Part shown: piece by piece, positions 1 to 5,163 of the stretch | Layout: every line of letters begins with the position of its first letter | How positions within the stretch are numbered: the stretch's first letter is position 1 | Source: a bacterium | GTDB taxonomy: Bacteria; Bacteroidota; Ignavibacteria; Kapaibacteriales; UBA961 | Assembly (NCBI GenBank): GCA_022844575.1 | Contig: JALHLL010000010.1 | Coordinates: 1 to 5,163, forward strand | Direction: 5' to 3' | Length of the DNA stretch: 5,163 nucleotides | Position numbers and translations under genes: made by a program | The notes under the pieces: generated by a model | The model's input: only the letters and a program-made list of their open reading frames with translations | Told to the model about the DNA's origin: nothing | Database searches by the model: none

Positions 1-1049
1 CATCCATAACCGTATGTACATCGGTTTTTTTGATTTCGGTTCTATGGTCATTCACCATAGTATAAGGTTGAAATACATAAGAACGAATTTGACTGCCCCA
101 TTCTATCTTTTTCTTTGTACCTTCAATTGCGGCTTTGGCGGCATTTTCTTCCTCCAAACGTTTTGCATAGAGCTGAGATTTTAACATCGTCATGGCACGT
201 TCACGGTTCTGGTGTTGAGAACGTTCTTGCTGGCAACTTACGACTATACCGCTCGGTATGTGACGTAAACGTACGGCAGTTTCTACCTTATTTACATTCT
301 GCCCACCTTTACCGCCCGAACGGAAAGTATCCATTTCAATATCTGCCGGATTTACTGTTATTTCTATTTCATCGTCCACTTCGGGATAGACATAGACGGA
401 AGCAAATGATGTATGCCTTCTTGCATTGGAATCGAAAGGGGATATACGCACCAATCGGTGTACACCATTCTCTGCTTTTAGGAATCCGTAAGCATATTTG
501 CCACTTATTTCTATAGAGGCAGATTTAATACCGGCTGTGTCGCCTTCTTGTTCATCTGCAAGAAAAACTGAAAAACCTTTTCTTTCAGCCCAACGAGTGT
601 ACATTCGTAATAGCATTTCAGCCCAATCTTGCGCTTCCGTGCCGCCCGCGCCTGCATTAATGGTCAAAATTGCATTTTTCTCATCAGCTTTTTCCGAAAG
701 AATTTTGCGTAACTCAAGCGTTTCTACTGCATCAGCCGCTTTTTTTACTTCCGTATCAATTTCGTGTTCCATGCCCGAATCATCCATTTCCTCAGCTAAC
801 TGAATAATGGCTTCGGCGTCATCAACAGAACCTTTCGTATCATTATAGAGACTTACCCATTCCTTAATTTCGGCAAGTTCCTGCATAATTTTTTGAGCAA
901 GCGTATTATCATCCCAAAAATCGGGTGCTTCGCTCCTATTTTCTCTTTCGCCTATTTCTTGAATCTTGACATCGATGTCAAAGAAACCTCCGCAATTGCT
1001 CGGTTCTATCAATCAGCTTTTTTACTCGTTCTTTTTGTGGTTCGAACAT
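1..1049 (-). CDS. prfB: Peptide chain release factor 2 (RF2), read through a programmed +1 frameshift; C-terminus cut by the window edge
   Basis: RF2 recognises UGA and UAA in the ribosomal A site and triggers peptidyl-tRNA hydrolysis. The reading is 23 codons from the ATG at 1049-1047 to CTT at 983-981, skipping base 980, then continuing from GAC at 979-977 to the window edge: 349 residues visible. E. coli RF2 has 365, so a short C-terminal tail is missing. Seen directly: AGAGGTEAQDWAEML in the central domain; the stop-codon-reading tripeptide SPF at about residues 203-205 (bases 434-442), which marks RF2 rather than RF1; and the catalytic GGQ at about 248-250 (bases 299-307) within RSGGKGGQNVNKVETAVR. 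The frame is open except for the one TGA at codon 24, so this is recoding, not a pseudogene. It lies 46 bases downstream of the UDP-glucuronate decarboxylase gene on the same strand and is probably co-transcribed with it. Expression should be autoregulated: low RF2 favours the frameshift and more RF2. Confidence 0.96.
966..981 (-). repeat. 16-base perfect palindrome overlapping the prfB frameshift stop
   Basis: The sequence TTGACATCGATGTCAA equals its own reverse complement. On the prfB strand it starts at the last base of the slippery CTT, contains the TGA (980-978), and ends 12 bases past it. As RNA it could fold into a six-pair stem with a UCGA loop, extendable by one U-G pair. It also encodes the conserved region just after the shift (D-I-D-V in the +1 frame), so it may be a by-product of codon choice. 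No function is known for such an element in prfB. Confidence 0.55.
977..991 (-). promoter_or_regulatory. prfB programmed +1 frameshift site (SD-like GGAGG, CTT TGA C)
   Basis: Reading the minus strand, GGAGG (991-987) is followed by TTT and then the slippery heptamer CTTTGAC (983-977). The three-base spacing between the SD-like element and CTT is the same as in E. coli prfB. In the known mechanism, the internal SD pairs with the 16S rRNA tail while tRNA-Leu on CUU slips forward to UUU, so decoding resumes at GAC. In zero frame the product stops after 23 residues. In the +1 frame the protein continues as LDIDVK and on into the conserved RF2 body. Base 980 is the one effectively skipped. Confidence 0.95.
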
Positions 1050-1056
1050 TTTTTTA

Positions 1057-1063
1057 TCCCTTT
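1057..1063 (-). promoter_or_regulatory. Weak ribosome-binding site of prfB
   Basis: AAAGGGA lies 7 bases before the prfB ATG (8 bases after the GGG), followed by an A-rich run. This is only a partial match to the Shine-Dalgarno consensus, weaker than the GGAGG inside the gene. It sits in the 46-base gap after the upstream gene. I see no hairpin terminator in that gap, which fits read-through from the upstream gene. Confidence 0.3.
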
Positions 1064-1095
1064 AATATTTAGTTTTTGTTTTTACAATAGAAGAA

Positions 1096-2040
1096 TTATT
1101 TACCGAGTCTTTTCTTGAAATACTCCATTGTTTTTATTAATCCTTCTCTTCTGTCAATGCTCGGTTGCCATTGTAATAATTCTTTTGCACGGGTTATATC
1201 CGGCTGGCGAATTTTCGGATCATCCTCAGGTAATTCTTTGTAAACAATTTCACTTTTTGAATTAGTTATTTCGATAATTTCCTTAGCTAATCCCAACATG
1301 GAAATTTCGTCAGGATTACCGATATTAACGGGATTATTTTCATCCGATAATAAGAGGCGATAAATACCTTCAACCAAATCATCAACATAACATACTGACC
1401 GTGTTTGGCTGCCATCGCCAAATACGGTAACAGGTTCATTATTTAATGCTTGAGACATAAAAGCAGGTATTGCTCTCCCGTCCTCAATACGCATTTTTGG
1501 TCCGTATGTATTAAAAATCCTCACTATACGAGTTTCGACGCCATGAAAACGATGATATGCCATTGTCATCGCTTCGGCAAAACGCTTTGCTTCATCATAT
1601 ACTCCGCGTGAACCGACAGGATTGACATTACCCCAATAAGATTCTTGTTGGGGATGAACAAGCGGATCGCCATAGACCTCGCTTGTGCTTGCAAGCAGAA
1701 AACGCGCATTTTTTGCTTTAGCCAACCCAAGTGCTTTGTGAGTGCCGAGCGAACCAACCTTTAATGTTTGTATCGGAAACTTCAAATAATCAATAGGCGA
1801 AGCAGGGGATGCAAAGTGGAGTATATAATCCAAACTACCCTCCAGATACATATAATTCGTTACATCATGATGTATGAAGGTAAAATTGGGGTTTCCAAGT
1901 AGATGGGCAATATTATCCGTAGATCCCGTAATCAAATTATCCATACATACAACGTCAAACCCATTGTTTATGAACTTATCGCACAAATGAGAACCAAGGA
2001 AGCCCGTGCCTCCTGTAATTAAAATTCTTTCTTTATTCAT
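1096..2040 (-). CDS. uxs: UDP-glucuronate decarboxylase (UDP-xylose synthase), NAD-dependent extended SDR
   Basis: This cytosolic enzyme converts UDP-glucuronate to UDP-xylose and CO2 with bound NAD+ recycled in the reaction, supplying pentose for surface polysaccharide. Seen directly in 314 residues: the Rossmann motif GGTGFLG at 10-16; HFASPASPIDY at 75-85, typical of this family; catalytic STSE (118-121) with the Y148xxxK152 pair; NTYGPKMRIEDGRAIPAF at 177-194; and GDGSQTRSVCYVDD at 208-221, substrate-domain signatures of UXS. The protein starts directly at the Rossmann fold, so it is the soluble bacterial form without the N-terminal membrane anchor of animal enzymes. The ATG is 3 bases after the stop of the small membrane gene, which points to tight co-transcription. 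No Shine-Dalgarno sequence is visible; translational coupling may serve instead. A different NDP-sugar epimerase/dehydratase is less likely given the ASPASP and RSVCYVDD signatures. Confidence 0.92.
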   Translation of the reverse strand: MNKERILITGGTGFLGSHLCDKFINNGFDVVCMDNLITGSTDNIAHLLGNPNFTFIHHDVTNYMYLEGSLDYILHFASPASPIDYLKFPIQTLKVGSLGTHKALGLAKAKNARFLLASTSEVYGDPLVHPQQESYWGNVNPVGSRGVYDEAKRFAEAMTMAYHRFHGVETRIVRIFNTYGPKMRIEDGRAIPAFMSQALNNEPVTVFGDGSQTRSVCYVDDLVEGIYRLLLSDENNPVNIGNPDEISMLGLAKEIIEITNSKSEIVYKELPEDDPKIRQPDITRAKELLQWQPSIDRREGLIKTMEYFKKRLGK

Positions 2041-2043
2041 TGC

Positions 2044-2259
2044 CTAATCTTCGGGAATGTTTGAGAGTTTGGATTTGATACGGCGTGATAGGATAAAAAT
2101 ACCGATACCTGCTAAAGCCATAAGCACCGCTGCGAGCATAAAAAGCCACTCACCGGTAACTTTATATCCAATTAGGAACACTATGGCAGCTACAATATTG
2201 CAGCCACCCAAAACCAGTGTTGCTTTCGCAATTTTTTTATCTAAACTTGCAGAAGCCAT
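2044..2259 (-). CDS. Small two-helix membrane protein, function unknown
   Basis: I do not recognise this 71-residue protein. It has a short charged N-terminus with KK at 8-9, a hydrophobic helix at about 12-31, a short loop around KVTGEW, a second helix at about 38-58 rich in Ala, Leu and Ile, then a basic RRIKSK stretch and an acidic end. By the positive-inside rule both ends would be cytoplasmic, giving a helical hairpin in the inner membrane. No signal peptide, lipobox or catalytic motif is apparent. It is the first gene of the minus-strand group, ending 3 bases before the UDP-glucuronate decarboxylase start, which supports it being real. An overlapping plus-strand ORF (2057-2284) lacks such features. 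Any link to polysaccharide export is only guilt by association. Confidence 0.72.
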   Translation of the reverse strand: MASASLDKKIAKATLVLGGCNIVAAIVFLIGYKVTGEWLFMLAAVLMALAGIGIFILSRRIKSKLSNIPED

Positions 2260-2293
2260 TGCGTATTACGCTGAAAATGAGTAAAATGGAATA

Positions 2294-2301
2294 CAAAATT
2301 A
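2294..2301 (-). promoter_or_regulatory. Candidate -7 promoter element for the minus-strand group
   Basis: Read on the minus strand, TAATTTTG is an exact match to the Bacteroidota -7 consensus TAnnTTTG. It lies 34 bases before the ATG of the 71-residue protein, which would give a leader of roughly 25-30 bases. A clear -33 TTTG/TTG is not visible at the expected distance upstream, and the assignment assumes a Bacteroidota-type sigma factor. The motif is degenerate enough to occur by chance. Confidence 0.3.
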
Positions 2302-2303
2302 CG

Positions 2304-2316
2304 AAGATTCGATCTT
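2304..2316. repeat. Short inverted repeat in the divergent gap
   Basis: AAGAT TCG ATCTT has perfect 5-base arms around a 3-base centre. It lies just upstream of the candidate minus-strand -7 element and 19 bases before the murQ ATG, a position where a regulator could act on both directions. The arms are too short to call it an operator with confidence. Confidence 0.25.
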
Positions 2317-2322
2317 GTACAC

Positions 2323-2326
2323 AGGA
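2323..2326 (+). promoter_or_regulatory. Ribosome-binding site that decides the murQ start
   Basis: AGGA ends 9 bases before the ATG at 2336-2338. The longer reading would begin at a TTG at 2315, but that codon has no comparable site upstream and would add seven residues not expected at a MurQ N-terminus. The ATG is preferred. Confidence 0.5.
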
Positions 2327-2335
2327 TATACCTTT

Positions 2336-3259
2336 ATGGCTACACCATTATTCAATGAAATAAAAGTATTACCTACCGAACAACAGAACAGTCGTTCGCT
2401 TAATATTGACATTGCAACTACAAGGGAGATATTGGAATGTATCAATAATGAAGATTCATTGATAGCAGAAGCTGTCTATAATGAAATTGACCATATTGCT
2501 ACGGCTGTGGATGCTATTACGGAACGTTTTCGTAGAGGTGGCAGACTATTGTATGTAGGGGCGGGTACAAGCGGCAGACTCGGCATTGTAGATGCTTCCG
2601 AATGCCCGCCTACATTCGGTACCGAACCGAGTATGGTGCAGGGCATAATAGCGGGCGGAACGCCGGCTATATTTAAGGCGCAAGAAGGTGCCGAAGATTC
2701 TTTTGAAAATGGTACGCATATACTCCATGAGCATTCCGTTGGTGAAAAGGACATTGTATGCGGTATCGCTGCTTCAGGTAGAACACCCTATGTGAGAGGA
2801 TCAATAGCAGAAGCCCGACGTTTGGGAGCATTTACAATATTGGTTACGACAAATAATCGTGAAAATATTAAGGCACTCGGCATAGAAGCTGATGTATTGA
2901 TTTGTCCGAAAGTAGGTGCGGAGGTAATTACGGGCTCGACACGTATGAAATCGGGTACGGCACAGAAAATGGTGCTTAATATGCTTACAACTGCCTCCAT
3001 GATTCGATTGGGAAAAACATATGGTAATGTTATGGTGGATGTGCAAATGACGAATCGAAAATTGGTGGAGCGCGCCCATGGAATACTTATGGATATTACG
3101 GGTATTGATTATCATAAGGCATCGGAAATGTTAGAATTATCGGGTTATCATGTAAAAACGGCACTTGTTATGATTTTAGCTGATGTATCGAAGGAGGAGG
3201 CGCAAAAACGACTTATACAACATGAAGGTTTTGTACGCAAAGCAATAGGTATTGTTTAA
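2336..3259 (+). CDS. murQ: N-acetylmuramic acid 6-phosphate etherase (SIS-domain)
   Basis: MurQ cleaves the D-lactyl ether of MurNAc 6-phosphate, giving GlcNAc 6-phosphate and D-lactate, in cytoplasmic recycling or salvage of peptidoglycan amino sugars. From the ATG the protein has 307 residues, close to the 298 of E. coli MurQ. Seen directly: TEQQNSRSLNID at 14-25, matching the family N-terminus; the SIS domain with GAGTSGRLG at 75-83; DASECPPTFG with E89 aligning to catalytic Glu83 of E. coli; EGAEDS with E120 aligning to Glu114; GIAASGRTPYV at 143-153; GAEVITGSTRMKSGTAQKMVLNML at 194-217; and a C-terminal helical part ending QHEGFVRKAIGIV. The gene diverges from the minus-strand group and precedes the RSH gene by 63 bases on the same strand. 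No partner such as anmK, a MurNAc transporter or nagA is in view. Both catalytic glutamates are present, so it should be active. Confidence 0.96.
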   Translation: MATPLFNEIKVLPTEQQNSRSLNIDIATTREILECINNEDSLIAEAVYNEIDHIATAVDAITERFRRGGRLLYVGAGTSGRLGIVDASECPPTFGTEPSMVQGIIAGGTPAIFKAQEGAEDSFENGTHILHEHSVGEKDIVCGIAASGRTPYVRGSIAEARRLGAFTILVTTNNRENIKALGIEADVLICPKVGAEVITGSTRMKSGTAQKMVLNMLTTASMIRLGKTYGNVMVDVQMTNRKLVERAHGILMDITGIDYHKASEMLELSGYHVKTALVMILADVSKEEAQKRLIQHEGFVRKAIGIV

Positions 3260-3322
3260 AAGCGTATTGTGAATTATTCTTTTGTTTTCGTAACTTGTAG
3301 TTTGGCAGAAATAGTGTAATAT

Positions 3323-5163
3323 ATGGCGGTTGAGCAGGAACATAGTGAATCGAAATTGTTTTCTCGGGTAAAAACATTTGTCGATAGGACGGTAGGTGTA
3401 TTTACCAAACAAAGCACCGATAATCAAGTGGTTGGTGAGAGTCCTCATGCCGATTTGGATTTGTTATTGCGTGAAGCCAAACAAAATTTGCTGCGTGTAG
3501 ATGAACAATTAATCTCCAAAGCATTTTGGTTTTGTTATGAAATTCATAAGAATGACCAACGTGCTTCAGGCGAACCGTATTATATTCATCTGCTTGAAGT
3601 AGCGAGAATTGTAGTAAAAGAATTACCTCTTGATGATATTTCAGTTGCCGCAGCGCTTTTACATGATATTATAGAAGATCATGAAGATTATTCCGTAAAA
3701 GATATACATAATGAATTCGGTGCCTCGATCGCTGAAATAGTGGATGGTGTTACTAAAATTACCGATATAACAAAAGGGCGCGAGTTTTCGCAAGCGCATA
3801 CGCATAGTAAACTCATCATTTCGATGGCAAATGATTCTCGGGTAATTTTAATTAAGCTTGCAGACCGTCTTCATAATTTACGTACGCTTCAGCATTTGCC
3901 TGAAGTGAAACAAAAGCGTATTGCTTATGAAACATTGGAATTTTATGCTCCATTGGCACATCGATTTGGTTTGGGTTCAATAAAATGGGAATTGGAAGAT
4001 TTATCTCTGAAATATATGAATCGTGAGAAATACGATGAGATAAAATTACAATTAAATAGTACCATAAAAGACAGAAGTGAATATATAACGCGGTTTACCG
4101 ATCCTATTAAGGAAAAATTAAAAAGCCATGATATTAAATATGAAATAAGTGGCAGACCTAAACATATTTATTCCATTTTTAATAAAATGGAAAAGCAGTA
4201 TAAAAAATTCGAAGAACTATATGATTTATTCGCCATTCGTATAATTCTTAATACAAATGATAAAAACGAATGTTTTTTTGTATATGGAATAGTTTCGGAA
4301 TTATATACACCCGTACCCGAACGGTTTAAGGACTATATTTCCGTACCGAAAAGAAATGGTTATCAATCGTTACATACAACGGTAATAGGTAAAGACGGTA
4401 AAAGGGTAGAGGTACAGATAAGAACTAAGAAAATGCACGAAGTGGCCGAAAAAGGCGTTGCAGCACACTTCCAATACAAAGCGGAGACAATCGGTACTAA
4501 TGCCTTGTTTTTTAAGGATAAGGAATTAACGGAATGGGCAGATTGGATTCGTGATATTATCAATAGTCCGAGCGAAGAGGTTGTTGGTCAGTTACAGGAA
4601 AGTTTTAAACTGAATTTATATCAGGATGAAATTCAGGTATTTACACCGAAAGGCGAGTTACGAAGTTTACCTGTCGGTGCCACGCCCGTTGATTATGCTT
4701 TTGATATTCACTCTGCTGTTGGTAATAAATGTATAGGTGCTAAAGTTGATGGTAGGATAGTACCTTTGGACTATAAACTGCGTAATGGTGAAACGGTAGA
4801 AATCATTACTTCTAAAAATCAGAACCCGAGTAAAAACTGGGAAAAATTCGTCATTACCCATAAGGCAAAATCCGCAATAAGAAAATATCTTAATGAGGAA
4901 AAAAGACGAAGGACGATGGAGGGCAAGGATTTATGGGATAAAAAATCGAAAAAACTCGGAATTACGATTAATGAAGATGATTTGGAGCGTATCTTAAAGT
5001 CGCTCAAATTTCATAGTAAAGGAGAGTTTTATTATTCCATCGGTTCAGGCGATACGAGTATAGATACCGTTGCCGAAAAAATTAAGGTGCGTTTAAAACC
5101 CGGAACAATGGTACATCAGGGCGATTATCAGGCACCGCCTATTACTGAGGAGACTTTCGATAT
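3323..5163 (+). CDS. rsh: Bifunctional (p)ppGpp synthetase/hydrolase, long RelA/SpoT homologue; C-terminus cut by the window edge
   Basis: This cytoplasmic, ribosome-associated enzyme makes and degrades the alarmone (p)ppGpp in the stringent response. 613 residues are visible; long RSH proteins are usually about 700-760. Hydrolase HD domain, about 60-235: R80, H89, the HDIIED box (H114, D115, E118, D119), N185 and T188 correspond to the Mn-binding and catalytic residues of Streptococcus Rel. Synthetase domain, about 270-390: GRPKHIYSI with R278, K280 and H281, YDLFAIR with D301, RFKDYISVPKRNGYQSLHTTV at 334-354, and EVQIRT with E363. TGS domain, about 435-497: IQVFTPKGELRSLPVGATPVDYAFDIH. Part of the helical region follows; any zinc-finger and ACT domains lie outside. 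An in-frame TAA (3317-3319) just upstream makes this ATG the most upstream possible. No Shine-Dalgarno sequence is seen. With both active sites intact it is bifunctional (Rel/SpoT-like) rather than RelA-like. Confidence 0.95.
   Translation, partial: MAVEQEHSESKLFSRVKTFVDRTVGVFTKQSTDNQVVGESPHADLDLLLREAKQNLLRVDEQLISKAFWFCYEIHKNDQRASGEPYYIHLLEVARIVVKELPLDDISVAAALLHDIIEDHEDYSVKDIHNEFGASIAEIVDGVTKITDITKGREFSQAHTHSKLIISMANDSRVILIKLADRLHNLRTLQHLPEVKQKRIAYETLEFYAPLAHRFGLGSIKWELEDLSLKYMNREKYDEIKLQLNSTIKDRSEYITRFTDPIKEKLKSHDIKYEISGRPKHIYSIFNKMEKQYKKFEELYDLFAIRIILNTNDKNECFFVYGIVSELYTPVPERFKDYISVPKRNGYQSLHTTVIGKDGKRVEVQIRTKKMHEVAEKGVAAHFQYKAETIGTNALFFKDKELTEWADWIRDIINSPSEEVVGQLQESFKLNLYQDEIQVFTPKGELRSLPVGATPVDYAFDIHSAVGNKCIGAKVDGRIVPLDYKLRNGETVEIITSKNQNPSKNWEKFVITHKAKSAIRKYLNEEKRRRTMEGKDLWDKKSKKLGITINEDDLERILKSLKFHSKGEFYYSIGSGDTSIDTVAEKIKVRLKPGTMVHQGDYQAPPITEETFD

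Noticed and set aside
115..803. Plus-strand ORFs of 133 and 101 residues (115-516 and 498-803)
   Set aside because: They are antisense to prfB, whose GGQ, SPF and central-domain motifs run continuously through this stretch; their translations show no recognisable domain.
978..980. In-frame TGA as evidence that prfB is a pseudogene or that the read has an error
   Set aside because: It sits in the textbook recoding context with correct SD spacing, and the +1 frame carries the whole conserved protein without another stop.
2057..2284. Plus-strand 75-residue ORF opposite the small membrane gene
   Set aside because: The minus-strand reading has two clean hydrophobic helices and a tight junction with the next gene. 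The plus-strand product has no domain and no ribosome-binding site.
2315..2335. Upstream TTG start for murQ
   Set aside because: It adds seven residues without support, while the ATG at 2336 has AGGA nine bases before it and gives the usual family length.
2476..3115. Minus-strand ORFs within murQ
   Set aside because: They are shadows of murQ in other frames; conserved MurQ motifs cover the whole interval on the plus strand.
3280..3304. Promoter-like TTTTG and TAGTTTG before the RSH gene
   Set aside because: The second element lacks one base of TAnnTTTG and the spacing between the two (13 bases) is too short for a -33/-7 pair.
3260..3322. Possible terminator between murQ and the RSH gene
   Set aside because: The gap is T-rich but contains no stable stem before a T run, so read-through cannot be excluded and no terminator is called.
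4363..5007. Minus-strand ORFs of 62-66 residues within the RSH gene
   Set aside because: They are shadows of the synthetase and TGS coding sequence, with no start signals or domains.

Overview
The window holds five protein genes in two divergent groups and is almost entirely coding; no gap exceeds about 80 bases. I see no mobile element, CRISPR array, tRNA, rRNA or phage gene, and no unknown multi-gene system. Both outer genes run off the window. Moderate A+T richness, mostly weak ribosome-binding sites and the flavour of the release factor and RSH proteins suggest a member of the Bacteroidota/Chlorobiota (FCB) group. That is inference from protein resemblance only, and the genus cannot be named.

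Left half, minus strand, in transcription order: a 71-residue two-helix membrane protein of unknown function (2044-2259); a 314-residue UDP-glucuronate decarboxylase of the UDP-xylose synthase family (1096-2040), 3 bases later; and prfB, peptide chain release factor 2 (1-1049), 46 bases later with its last residues outside the window. No long single-frame ORF covers prfB because it is read through the classic autoregulatory +1 frameshift: codon 24 is an in-frame TGA in the context CTT TGA C, three bases after a Shine-Dalgarno-like GGAGG. A 16-base perfect palindrome sits on the frameshift stop and is the least expected thing in the window.

Right half, plus strand: murQ, N-acetylmuramic acid 6-phosphate etherase (2336-3259), and 63 bases later a long RelA/SpoT homologue (3323 to beyond the window end) whose hydrolase and synthetase active sites both look intact, followed by a TGS domain.

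The 76-base divergent gap (2260-2335) carries one promoter-like motif for the minus-strand group and a short inverted repeat. The genes form no single pathway: translation termination, nucleotide-sugar supply for surface polysaccharide, cell-wall recycling and the stringent response are housekeeping functions that happen to be adjacent.
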